Source: an uncultured Oscillospiraceae bacterium (GTDB lineage Bacteria > Bacillota > Clostridia > Oscillospirales > Oscillospiraceae). From it: 17,816 bases of DNA. The stretch covers positions 1,594 to 19,409 of the forward strand of contig CAJUSG010000051.1 in NCBI GenBank assembly GCA_910589085.1, written 5' to 3'. A program made the translations under genes and the position numbers. Positions 1 to 6,905 of the stretch are shown here, one piece after another. Numbering within the stretch: position 1 is the first letter of the stretch; every line of letters starts with the position of its first letter. A model generated the notes under the pieces. That model did no database searches and was not told the origin of the DNA. It saw nothing but the letters and a program-made list of their open reading frames with translations.

Positions 1-120
1 GGGAGGGCGGCGAGCGCCGGCAGATGCCCCGGGAGGGCGGCGAGCGCCGGCAGATGCCCCGGGAGGGCGGCGAGCGCCGGCAGATACCCCGGGAGAGCAG
101 CGAACGCCGGCAGGCGCCCT
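1..120 (+). repeat. Tandem 30-bp coding repeat (at least four units)
   Basis: Units lie at 1-30, 31-60, 61-90 and 91-120. The first two are identical, the third differs at one base near its end, and the fourth is degenerate. Each unit encodes ten residues of the type REGGERRQMP, so the array stays in frame. The array reaches the left window edge, so its total length is unknown. Confidence 0.93.
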
Positions 121-1016
121 CCCGCCGCAATGACGTGATCCGCTGCGAGAACTGCGGAGAGGACTACTCCATCACCTACCGGCGCTGCCCCTTCTGTGAC
201 GAGCGCCCCGGCCGGGGCGGCGGGGCGGGCAAGCGGGTGGCCAACACCCGAGGGGGCGGCTACGGCCGGCCCGTCAACCCCATTCAGGTGGTATGGCTGG
301 TCATCTCACTGGTTTTGATTATCAGCGCCCTGTTTATTGTCTTCCGCTTTATCGGCTCCCCCCTCTTTGGAGGAGGAACAAAGCCGGGCGGCACCTCATC
401 CGACAGCAGCCAGGGCAATGTCAGCTCCAGCCAGAACAGCGGGAGCCAGAGCGAGCCCGGCGGAGCGGATGTGAGCACTCCGGAGCCCGATCCCGGACCC
501 GACGTCAGCACCCCGGAGCCCGATCCGCCCCCCACCCAAGGCACCATTAACGCCAACGGAGGACTGAATGTCCGCTCCGGCCCCGGCCGGGAGCACAGCG
601 TACAGGCCACCGTTCCCAACGGCAGTACGGTGAGTATTCTTGGCGAGGAAAACGGCTGGTATCAGATTCAGTACAACGGGAACAGCACCGGCTATGTCTT
701 GAAGGATTATGTCTCCACCGGCGGGACCTCCACACCCGTTTCACCGCCCAGTATCACCACAACTCCCACTACGCCCAGCACACCCAACACCACACCTCCC
801 AGCAGCTCTGTGACCGCTGGGACAAAGGGCACCATTACCGGAGCGGACACCGGCTTAAACATCCGTTCCGGCCCGGGCAGGGAGTATGACGTTGTGGCCA
901 GCGCGCAGAACGGCGCCGAAGTTACCATCCAGGGCGAGGAAAACGGCTGGTATAAGGTTACCTATAATGGCAGCAAAACTGGCTATGTCTCAAAGGATTT
1001 TGTCTCTGTCCGATAA
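1..1016 (+). CDS. Membrane protein with zinc ribbon and two SH3b domains (5' end outside window)
   Basis: The reading frame is open to the left edge through the tandem repeat, so the ATG at 24 is probably an internal Met of the repeat and the true start lies upstream. Counting from that ATG, the visible order is: charged Arg/Glu/Gly repeats (1-30); a zinc ribbon with CENC and CPFC (Cys 41, 44, 55, 58); a basic stretch; one membrane segment (about 86-110); a Ser/Pro/Gly-rich linker with PEPDP repeats; and two bacterial SH3 domains, each with LNVRSGPGRE or LNIRSGPGRE and a GY(V)xKD(F/Y)V end. With the ribbon inside, the SH3b domains would face out and could bind the cell wall; that is inference from SH3b proteins in general. 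No catalytic domain is visible. It is followed by a hairpin terminator and converges on the alcohol dehydrogenase. The specific role is unknown. Confidence 0.88.
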   Translation, partial: EGGERRQMPREGGERRQMPREGGERRQIPRESSERRQAPSRRNDVIRCENCGEDYSITYRRCPFCDERPGRGGGAGKRVANTRGGGYGRPVNPIQVVWLVISLVLIISALFIVFRFIGSPLFGGGTKPGGTSSDSSQGNVSSSQNSGSQSEPGGADVSTPEPDPGPDVSTPEPDPPPTQGTINANGGLNVRSGPGREHSVQATVPNGSTVSILGEENGWYQIQYNGNSTGYVLKDYVSTGGTSTPVSPPSITTTPTTPSTPNTTPPSSSVTAGTKGTITGADTGLNIRSGPGREYDVVASAQNGAEVTIQGEENGWYKVTYNGSKTGYVSKDFVSVR

Positions 1017-1021
1017 AAGCG

Positions 1022-1054
1022 GCCCCCTCATTGACAGTTGGTCAGTGAGGGGGC
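1022..1054. terminator. Bidirectional terminator between convergent genes
   Basis: Arms 1022-1035 and 1041-1054 pair over 14 positions with a single G-U and a 5-base loop. The plus-strand tail is TGTTTA. On the minus strand the stem is followed by a short T run (GCTTTTAT). It lies just after the SH3b stop and downstream of the minus-strand dehydrogenase, so it can serve both. Confidence 0.8.
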
Positions 1055-1106
1055 TGTTTAACGCTATCATTGGACTCTTCCGCACTCAAACGCGGATTGG
1101 CCCATC

Positions 1107-2282
1107 TCAGTGATTGGCCATCTGATAAATCTTCAGGAAGTCCGCCTCGCAGAGCACCCTGGCGGTCCCCTTTTTGCCTCCGGCGGCCACAGCGCACATT
1201 CTGGCCATGGTCTCCATCTGTTCCTGGGTAGGGGCAATGCCCAGCTGGGAGAAGCAGACGGGCATCTCAATGGAGCGGAAAAAGTCCTCCATCGCCTCGA
1301 TCCCCTTCAGGGCAGTCTCCTCGGGCGCGCCAGCCTCCGGCACCCCCATCACATTGACGGCAAACCTGACAAACCGGTGCAGGCAGTCCCGATAGACATA
1401 CCGGGCCCAGCTGCCCCAAACCGCCGCCAGACCGGCGCCGTGGGTCACGTCAAACATACCGCCCATCTCGTGCTCCAGCCCATGGGTGGCCCAATCGCCC
1501 GGCTGATTTCCGGTCAGGCCGTTGTGGGACAGGCTGCCGGCCCACATGACCTCCGCCCGGGCCTCACAGTTCTTCGGGTCATCCCGGAGAATTTTGGCGT
1601 TGCGCATCACTGTGCGCAGCAGACCCTCGGCGATGCTGTCGGTGATCTCCATATTGCCCTCGGGGGTAAAGTACCGCTCCATGGTGTGCATCAGGATATC
1701 CGTGCAGCCGCTGGCCGTCTGCCACGGGGGGAGGGTAACGGTCAGCTCAGGGTTCATCACGGCGAATTTGGGGCGGCAGATGTCGTTGTTGTAGCCCCGT
1801 TTCACGCCGCCCTCATCCTTGGTGATAACGCTGCTGCTGCTCATCTCGCTGCCCGCCGCCGCGATGGTGAGCACAGCGCCTACAGGCAGACAGCCCGCGG
1901 CCTGCCGGGTGTGGTCGTACAGGTCCCACACATCCCCCTCGTCCACAGCGCCGTAGGCGATGGCCTTGGCGGAGTCGATCACGCTGCCGCCGCCCACCGC
2001 CAAAATGAAGTCCACACCACTCTGCCGCACCAGGTCAATGCCCTGATACACCAGGGACAGCCGGGGGTTGGGCACCACGCCGCCCAGCTCCACATAGGCC
2101 ACACCCGCCTGATCCATCGACGCCTTAATCCGGTCCAGCAGTCCGGAGCGAACCACGCTGCCGCCGCCGTAGTGGATGAGGGCCTTTTTGCAGCCCTGGG
2201 CCTTCACCAGCCCGCCGGTCTGCTCCTCGGCAGCCGGGCCAAAGACCACCTTTGTAGGGGTGTAGTAGGAAAAGCTGAACAT
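1107..2282 (-). CDS. Iron-containing alcohol dehydrogenase (butanol dehydrogenase-like)
   Basis: A group III alcohol dehydrogenase of 391 residues, a normal length for the family. These enzymes reduce aldehydes to alcohols with NAD(P)H in the cytoplasm. The nucleotide-binding motif GGGSVIDSAK is at 97-106. The expected metal ligands are D195 and H199 (in CTDILMH), H271 (in LEHEMGG) and H281 (in DVTHGAG), so the metal site looks intact. Two in-frame ATGs exist, at 2288 and 2282. The AGGAGG at 2296-2291 is only 2 bases from the first but 8 from the second, so 2282 is preferred. The gene has its own promoter, is single, and is divergent from the response regulator. Substrate and cofactor preference cannot be read from sequence alone. 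The YqdH/YugJ-type butanol dehydrogenase branch is the closest I recognise. Confidence 0.93.
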   Translation of the reverse strand: MFSFSYYTPTKVVFGPAAEEQTGGLVKAQGCKKALIHYGGGSVVRSGLLDRIKASMDQAGVAYVELGGVVPNPRLSLVYQGIDLVRQSGVDFILAVGGGSVIDSAKAIAYGAVDEGDVWDLYDHTRQAAGCLPVGAVLTIAAAGSEMSSSSVITKDEGGVKRGYNNDICRPKFAVMNPELTVTLPPWQTASGCTDILMHTMERYFTPEGNMEITDSIAEGLLRTVMRNAKILRDDPKNCEARAEVMWAGSLSHNGLTGNQPGDWATHGLEHEMGGMFDVTHGAGLAAVWGSWARYVYRDCLHRFVRFAVNVMGVPEAGAPEETALKGIEAMEDFFRSIEMPVCFSQLGIAPTQEQMETMARMCAVAAGGKKGTARVLCEADFLKIYQMANH

Positions 2283-2312
2283 AAACATATCCTCCTGTTA
2301 TGTTGATGGGAT

Positions 2313-2341
2313 ATTATACCACAAAAATCCTTCCTCCACAA
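2313..2341 (-). promoter_or_regulatory. Promoter of the alcohol dehydrogenase gene
   Basis: On the minus strand TTGTGG (2341-2336) is followed after 17 bases by a perfect TATAAT (2318-2313), then AGGAGG and the start codon. This is a good sigma-A arrangement. Confidence 0.75.
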
Positions 2342-2356
2342 GAAAAAGCCTCCCCC

Positions 2357-2385
2357 TTGTTTCCGGCATAAATCTGGAGTACAAT
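2357..2385 (+). promoter_or_regulatory. Promoter of the response-regulator operon
   Basis: TTGTTT (2357-2362), a 17-base spacer and TACAAT (2380-2385) lie 27 bases before the start codon at 2412. The ribosome-binding site AAGGGGAGG is at 2397-2405. This promoter is divergent from that of the dehydrogenase; the two -35 boxes are about 15 bases apart. Confidence 0.65.
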
Positions 2386-2411
2386 GGGGAAAACCAAAGG
2401 GGAGGCCGGCC

Positions 2412-3074
2412 ATGAAAACCATCGCGGTCATTGATGACGATATCCACATCGGCAATGTTCTGGAGGAGCTGCTCCAGCGGGAGGGCTACGCCGTCCTGCG
2501 GGCCTACTCGGGGACGGAGGCGGTACTGCTGCTGGAGCGGCAGCGGCCTGACCTGGTACTGCTGGACCTGATGCTGCCCGGCCTGTCCGGGGAGGAGGTG
2601 CTGGCCAAAATCGGAAATGTACCGGTCATTGTGGTCAGCGCCAAGGTGGGGGTGGAGAACCGGGTCAACCTGCTTTTAAGGGGGGCGGTGGACTATCTGG
2701 AAAAACCCTTCGACAGCCGGGAGCTGCTGGCCCGAGTCGCCGTCCACCTCCGGGAGAGCGCCGCCCCAGGCCCCGCCTCTGTGCTGGAGGCCGGCCCCCT
2801 CCGGCTGGACCCGGCCGCCCACGCCGTCACGGCGGCGGGCATCCCCGTCCGGCTGACCAAGACGGAGTACGCCATTTTCAAGCTGTTTCTTCAAAATCCC
2901 GGCCAGGCCATTGCCAAGTCGGTCATTCTGGACCGCATCTCCGCCGATACCCCCGACTGCACCGAGAGCTCCCTGAAGATTCACGTAAGCAATCTGCGCA
3001 AGAAGCTGCGGGACGCCACCGGCCGGGACCACATCGAATCGGTGTGGGGGATTGGCTTCAAGCTGAATATATGA
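2412..3074 (+). CDS. OmpR/PhoB-family response regulator
   Basis: A 220-residue two-component regulator. The receiver domain (about 1-105) has the acidic pocket D8/D9, the phosphoacceptor D52 in LLDLMLPG, S76 and K98 in YLEKPF. A winged-helix DNA-binding domain follows (about 123-218), with the typical end VRLTKTEYAIF through SNLRKKLR to SVWGIGFKL. All phosphorylation residues are present. It is first in an operon with an ABC ATPase, an ABC-2 permease and a histidine kinase, so it most likely answers to that kinase and controls the transporter. The phased repeats just after its stop codon are a plausible target. The start is fixed by AAGGGGAGG six bases upstream. Confidence 0.94.
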   Translation: MKTIAVIDDDIHIGNVLEELLQREGYAVLRAYSGTEAVLLLERQRPDLVLLDLMLPGLSGEEVLAKIGNVPVIVVSAKVGVENRVNLLLRGAVDYLEKPFDSRELLARVAVHLRESAAPGPASVLEAGPLRLDPAAHAVTAAGIPVRLTKTEYAIFKLFLQNPGQAIAKSVILDRISADTPDCTESSLKIHVSNLRKKLRDATGRDHIESVWGIGFKLNI

Positions 3075-3076
3075 AT

Positions 3077-3123
3077 CTTTCCCAATTCTTTACCCTTTTC
3101 TTTCCCGTCCCCTTTACCCTTTG
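3077..3123 (+). promoter_or_regulatory. Four phased CTTT(A)CCC repeats, candidate response-regulator operator
   Basis: Four head-to-tail units begin at 3077 (CTTTCCCAATT), 3088 (CTTTACCCTTTT), 3100 (CTTTCCCGTCCC) and 3112 (CTTTACCCTTTG), a period of 11-12 bases. They fill the gap between the regulator stop and the ATPase ribosome-binding site. Direct repeats of about one helical turn are the known binding pattern of OmpR/PhoB-type regulators. The last unit also forms a 7-bp hairpin, TTTACCC (3113-3119) with GGGTAAA (3125-3131). A weak -10-like TAAACT is at 3128-3133, so an activated internal promoter is possible. Confidence 0.5.
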
Positions 3124-3162
3124 GGGGTAAACTGGGGCCACGCAAGAAAAGGAGGTCTTTTT

Positions 3163-4077
3163 ATGGACTACATTCTCACCGCCAGCAGTCTGTGGAAATC
3201 CTATAAGGGATTTCACGCCCTGAGCGGTCTCAACATGCGGGTGCCCAGAGGGGCTGTCTACGGTCTGGTGGGCCGGAACGGGGCGGGCAAGACCACCCTC
3301 ATCCGCCTGATCTGCGGCCTTCAGACCCCCACCTCGGGCAATTACACCCTCTTCGGCCTGGACAGCCAGTCCAGGGAAATCCAAAAGGCCCGCCGGCGCA
3401 TGGGGGCGGTGGTGGAGACCCCCTCCATCTATCTGGACCTGTCCGCCGCCGACAACATCAAGGAGCAGTACCGGGTGCTGGGCGTCCCCTCGGACGACGG
3501 GGCGGGTGAGCTGCTGGAGCTGGTGGGGCTGGCCGGCACCGGCAAAAAGAAGGCCCGGAATTTCTCTCTGGGTATGCGCCAGCGGCTGGGCATAGCCATG
3601 GCTCTGGCCGGCAGTCCCGACCTTCTGGTGCTGGATGAACCGGTAAACGGCCTGGACCCCCAGGGCATCATCGAGACCCGGGAGCTGATTCTCAAGCTGA
3701 ACCGGGAGCGGCAGATCACCGTCCTCATCTCCAGCCACATTCTGGACGAGCTCAGCCGGCTGGCCACACACTACGGCTTTATTGACGCCGGAAGAATGGT
3801 GAAGGAGATCAGCGTCCATGAGCTGGAGGCCGCCTGCCGCAAGTGCCTGCGGGTGGAGGTCACCGATACCCGGATCCTGGCCCGGGTGCTGGACGGCATG
3901 GGCATCGAGTACAAGATTCTCACCGAGGGCAAGGCGGATATCTTTGCCCAGCCGGTGATCTCCCAGCTCTCTGCCGCGCTGGACAAGGAGGGCTGTCAGC
4001 TCCTCTCCGCCCAGGAGCGGGACGAGAGTTTGGAGAGCTACTTCATCAACCTGGTGGGAGGTGGTCCTCGTGACTAA
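3163..4077 (+). CDS. ABC transporter ATP-binding protein (BcrA-like)
   Basis: A 304-residue ATPase of the drug/lantibiotic-resistance type (CcmA/BcrA-like), which would power export by the ABC-2 permease encoded next. Walker A GRNGAGKTT is at 37-45, the signature FSLGMRQR at 134-141 and Walker B LLVLDEP at 154-160, followed by the D-loop GLDP and the switch His in ISSHILDEL. The roughly 90 residues after the nucleotide domain match the C-terminal extension common in this subgroup. An upstream in-frame TTG at 3121 is rejected because AAGGAGG (3148-3154) sits 8 bases before the ATG at 3163. The 3' end overlaps the permease by 8 bases, implying coupled translation. The substrate is unknown; antimicrobial-peptide resistance is a guess from the family and the linked two-component system. 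Confidence 0.92.
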   Translation: MDYILTASSLWKSYKGFHALSGLNMRVPRGAVYGLVGRNGAGKTTLIRLICGLQTPTSGNYTLFGLDSQSREIQKARRRMGAVVETPSIYLDLSAADNIKEQYRVLGVPSDDGAGELLELVGLAGTGKKKARNFSLGMRQRLGIAMALAGSPDLLVLDEPVNGLDPQGIIETRELILKLNRERQITVLISSHILDELSRLATHYGFIDAGRMVKEISVHELEAACRKCLRVEVTDTRILARVLDGMGIEYKILTEGKADIFAQPVISQLSAALDKEGCQLLSAQERDESLESYFINLVGGGPRD

Positions 4078-4882
4078 CCTGCTGTCCGCCAACCTGTTCC
4101 GCCTGAGAAAGAGCATCCTGTTCTGGGTGACCCTGCTGCTGTGCGCCGCCGCCGGGGCCTGGCAGCCCCTCCAGACCTATCTGGAATACCAGCGACAATT
4201 CCCCCTGGACGCTATCTTCTTTGTCTACGCCATGCTCATCGGCCTGGTGCTGTCTGTATTCCTCCCCCTGTTCTTCGGTTCGGAGTATAGCGACGGGACC
4301 ATCCGCAACAAGCTGGCCGCCGGCCACCCCCGGCTGTCCGTCTACCTGGCCAATCTGATCACCGCCGTGTTCGTTGCCCTCATCTTCTGCGGCGGGTATA
4401 TTCTGTGTACCCTGGCGGTGGGGATTCCTCTACTGGGCTGGCCGAAAGCTCCAACGCCTCTGCTTATCTCTGTGTTCCTCTCCCTGCTTATGGCGGCGGC
4501 CTGGTGCGCCATCTATACTGTGGTCACTATGAACCTCAGCCGCAAGGCCGCCTCGGCGGTGAGCTGCATCCTGCTGTTCCTGCTGATTTTCGGTATCGCG
4601 CTCACGGTCTATCAGATTTTGGACGCTCCGGAATTTTATCCTTCCTTTGGTCTGGTGGACGGGGAGATGGTGTCGGAGATGGTACGCAATCCTGACTATC
4701 TCCAGCCGGAGGAGCGGTGGCCCTATGAGCTGCTACTGGACCTGGACCCAGTAGGCCAAGCCATCCAATATACCGACGGCACCGTCACCCGCCCGCTGCA
4801 AATGGCCCTCTGCTCCCTGGGGGTGTTCGCGGTGACCACCGCCGCCGGGCTGGCCCTGTTCCGGCGGAAGGATCTAAAGTAG
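4070..4882 (+). CDS. ABC-2 type transporter permease
   Basis: A 270-residue membrane protein with about six predicted membrane segments: near residues 15-30, 46-68, 93-120, 126-148, 156-180 and 246-262. The cytoplasmic FGSEYSDGTIRNKL stretch after segment two is typical of ABC-2 permeases. It should form the channel half of the exporter driven by the ATPase just upstream. The start is taken as GTG 4070, which overlaps the ATPase gene by 8 bases and has GGAGG (4057-4061) 8 bases ahead. An alternative GTG at 4061 would sit on that ribosome-binding site. A loop of about 60 residues before the last segment is probably outside the cell. It ends in the basic FRRKDLK. The substrate is unknown. Confidence 0.88.
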   Translation: MTNLLSANLFRLRKSILFWVTLLLCAAAGAWQPLQTYLEYQRQFPLDAIFFVYAMLIGLVLSVFLPLFFGSEYSDGTIRNKLAAGHPRLSVYLANLITAVFVALIFCGGYILCTLAVGIPLLGWPKAPTPLLISVFLSLLMAAAWCAIYTVVTMNLSRKAASAVSCILLFLLIFGIALTVYQILDAPEFYPSFGLVDGEMVSEMVRNPDYLQPEERWPYELLLDLDPVGQAIQYTDGTVTRPLQMALCSLGVFAVTTAAGLALFRRKDLK

Positions 4883-4901
4883 GGGCGGATATCATCTGCC
4901 C
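4883..4901 (+). other. Short intercistronic hairpin before the histidine kinase
   Basis: GGGCGGAT (4883-4890) and ATCTGCCC (4894-4901) pair over 8 bases with one G-U and a 3-base loop. It sits directly after the permease stop and 4 bases before the purine-rich ribosome-binding site of the kinase. No T run follows, so it is not a classic terminator. The preceding GTAGGGGCGG resembles the ends of the TGTAGGGCG elements elsewhere in this window, so it may be a small relative. Confidence 0.45.
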
Positions 4902-4920
4902 GCAAAGAGAGGTGACCCCT

Positions 4921-5805
4921 ATGCTCCCCTGGCTGATCTGCGGCGCTTTGGCGCTGGCCGCGCTGGTCCTTCTGGCCAGGCTCCTTCTCCTCCGGCGCAG
5001 CCTGGACGAGATGGTCCGGCAGCTGGAGGAGCGCCTCTCTCAGGACACCAACAGCCCCATCTTCCTGCCCACCCGGGACGCCCACGCCCGAAAATTGGCG
5101 TCGGAGCTGAACCTTCATCTCAAGGACCTGCGCCGCCAGCGGCAGAAATTCCAGCAGGGGGACGCGGAGCTCAAGGCGGCGGTCACCAACATCTCCCACG
5201 ACCTGCGCACCCCCCTCACCGCCATGCAGGGCTATCTGGACCTGCTGGAGCGGGAGGAGCTGTCCCCCGGCGCCCGGCGCTATCTGGACAGCATCCAAAA
5301 CCGGATGGCGGCCATGACCCGGCTCACCGAGGAGCTGTTTCGCTATTCTCTGGCCGCCGGCCGCCAGGAGCTGCTCCCGGAGGAGGTGGACCTGCGCCGC
5401 TGTCTGGAGGAGAGCCTGGTCTCCTTCTACGCGGCCATGGGCGGGCGGGGGATTGTCCCGGATATCTCTCTGCCCCAGGGGCCGGTGGTCCGCACCCTGG
5501 ACCCCTCCGCCGTCGGGAGAATCTTTGGCAACATCATCAGCAACGCCCTGAAGTACAGCGACGGGGACTTCTCCGCCTCCCTGGACGAGAGCGGCACAGC
5601 GGTCTTTTCCAACGCCGCCCGGGCTCTGGACCCGGTATCCGCTGCCCGGCTCTTCGACCGGTTCTACACTGTAGAGACCGGCCGGGGCTCCACCGGCCTG
5701 GGGCTGTCCATCGCCCGGCAGCTCACCGAGCGGATGGGCGGGACGATCCGCGCGGATTATGAGCAGGCGCGGCTGTATATCACCGTACATTTTCCAAAGA
5801 CGTAA
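4921..5805 (+). CDS. Sensor histidine kinase, single membrane segment, no G1 box seen
   Basis: A 294-residue kinase, probable partner of the OmpR-type regulator in the same operon. One N-terminal membrane segment (about 3-24) is followed by a short cytoplasmic linker. There is no extracellular sensor domain, so sensing may occur in the membrane or through the linked transporter. The HisKA domain has ISHDLRTPLT with phospho-acceptor H93. The ATPase domain has an N box (NIISNALKYS, N204/N208), an F box (LFDRFYT, 244-250) and a G2 loop (GRGSTGLGLSIARQL, about 254-268). The usual DNGxG (G1) is absent: the strand reads GTAVFSNAARALDP. Known small Firmicutes kinases of this kind often have a reduced G1. 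The ATG at 4921 is preferred to an upstream GTG (4912), because AGAGAGG (4906-4912) is 8 bases ahead of it and overlaps the GTG. Confidence 0.9.
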   Translation: MLPWLICGALALAALVLLARLLLLRRSLDEMVRQLEERLSQDTNSPIFLPTRDAHARKLASELNLHLKDLRRQRQKFQQGDAELKAAVTNISHDLRTPLTAMQGYLDLLEREELSPGARRYLDSIQNRMAAMTRLTEELFRYSLAAGRQELLPEEVDLRRCLEESLVSFYAAMGGRGIVPDISLPQGPVVRTLDPSAVGRIFGNIISNALKYSDGDFSASLDESGTAVFSNAARALDPVSAARLFDRFYTVETGRGSTGLGLSIARQLTERMGGTIRADYEQARLYITVHFPKT

Positions 5806-5809
5806 AAGC

Positions 5810-5833
5810 AGGGGCGGCCTTGGGGCCGCCCCT
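5810..5833. terminator. Bidirectional terminator between convergent operons
   Basis: Perfect 10-bp arms AGGGGCGGCC (5810-5819) and GGCCGCCCCT (5824-5833) enclose a 4-base loop. The plus-strand tail is pyrimidine-rich (CTCTCTG). The minus-strand tail is TGCTTTTACG. It ends the two-component/ABC operon and, from the other side, the sugar-sensing operon that stops at 5847. Confidence 0.85.
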
Positions 5834-5846
5834 CTCTCTGTCACAA

Positions 5847-6905
5847 TCATGCCGGGCCGCCGGCCCTCTGCTCCTCCAGATTGTCCCGGGTCACCTGCCA
5901 ATAGGGCAGCCAGACGTAGTGGCCGTCCTCCAGGTCCACCGCCTGGGCGGGGTCCTCCCCGAAATACAGCGCCATTGCCAGATCCAGTATCGCCTGGGCC
6001 TGGCCCCGGCTGTCGTTGAACACGGTGCCGTAGAGCTGTCCGTCCGCAACCGCCTCCAGCGCCGGCTCGGTGGCATCGATGCCCACAATCAGAGGCCAGT
6101 CCTCCAGCGGGCGGCCCGTCGCCTCCAGCGCGTCGATGGCCCCCAGGGCCATGTCGTCGTTGTTGGACAGGACGGCCTCAATCTGCCCTCCAAACTCCTC
6201 CAGCCACTGCCCCACGCGGGCGGCGGCCTGAGCCCGGTTCCAGTTTGCGGTGTCCCGGGCCAGCCGCTCCACCTCCACACCCCCGTCTGTAATAGCCTGA
6301 ATGGTGTATTCGGTGCGCAGCAGGGCGTCCTGATGGCCCGGCTCCCCCTCCAGCATGACATACTGGAGCACGCCGTCGCCGCTGCGGTCCCAGCGCTCCC
6401 GGTCCTGCGTCCAGGCATCCAGAACCAGCCGGCCCTCCAGGGTGCCGCTCTCCTGGGCGCTGGCCCCTACATAGAAGGACTTCTCCCAGCGTTGGATATC
6501 CTCATCCACCGGCTGCCGGTTGAAGAAGATCACAGGCACCCCCTCCGCCTCGGCCTTGTCCACAATCACCGCCGCCCCCGTCCGGTCCACCATGTTTACG
6601 CACAGTATACTGCACCCCCGGGAGAGAAACCGGTCAACCTGGTCCATCTGGGTGGTCTGGTTGTGCCGGCTGTCGGAAATCAGCAGGGTAATTTTGATCC
6701 CTGTCTCACTCTCCGCCTCCCGGGCCAGCCGCTCCAGGTTCTGGGACATGGAGGAGATAAAGGTATCGTCCTGGGTGTAGAGGGTCACGCCGATCCGCAG
6801 GCCGTCGTCCTCCTGCTCCTGCCCTCCGCAGGCGGACAGGAGAAGCACCAGGACCAGCCCGCTAAGAAGTGACCGGAAAGAGCAGCTTCTGATTTTCAGG
6901 CGCAT
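5847..6905 (-). CDS. MglB-like galactose/glucose-binding lipoprotein, linked to a two-component system
   Basis: A 352-residue substrate-binding lipoprotein with lipobox LLSAC (Cys26). It belongs to the MglB family of the periplasmic-binding type 1 fold. All sugar contacts known from E. coli MglB have equivalents: D47 and F49 (QDDTF), N104, H191, D193 and R197 (GHQDALLRTEY), W222, N249, D277 and N297. A DRSGDGVL stretch at 173-180 matches the family's calcium loop. It is the last gene of an operon with a YesN/YesM pair, is separated from the transporter genes, and overlaps the anchored binding-fold gene by 44 bases. A role as the sugar sensor that reports to the kinase is likely, by analogy with XylFII-LytS and ChvE-VirA; supply of sugar to MglAC is the alternative. 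The start at 6905 is chosen for the adjacent GGGAGGA site and the signal peptide; longer upstream frames lack both. Confidence 0.9.
   Translation of the reverse strand: MRLKIRSCSFRSLLSGLVLVLLLSACGGQEQEDDGLRIGVTLYTQDDTFISSMSQNLERLAREAESETGIKITLLISDSRHNQTTQMDQVDRFLSRGCSILCVNMVDRTGAAVIVDKAEAEGVPVIFFNRQPVDEDIQRWEKSFYVGASAQESGTLEGRLVLDAWTQDRERWDRSGDGVLQYVMLEGEPGHQDALLRTEYTIQAITDGGVEVERLARDTANWNRAQAAARVGQWLEEFGGQIEAVLSNNDDMALGAIDALEATGRPLEDWPLIVGIDATEPALEAVADGQLYGTVFNDSRGQAQAILDLAMALYFGEDPAQAVDLEDGHYVWLPYWQVTRDNLEEQRAGGPA

Noticed and set aside
1..120. CRISPR-like array
   Set aside because: The units are directly adjacent without spacers and keep one reading frame, so this is a coding tandem repeat.
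1110..2306. Plus-strand 398-residue frame opposite the alcohol dehydrogenase
   Set aside because: Mirror of a GC-rich gene: His/Gly/Ala/Gln-rich, no domain, no ribosome-binding site, and the minus-strand gene has intact catalytic motifs.
2348..2406. Inverted repeat GCCTCCCCCTTG / CAAAGGGGAGGC around the response-regulator promoter
   Set aside because: The right arm is the ribosome-binding site and the left arm lies upstream of the transcript start, so no RNA stem forms; probably chance between purine- and pyrimidine-rich stretches.
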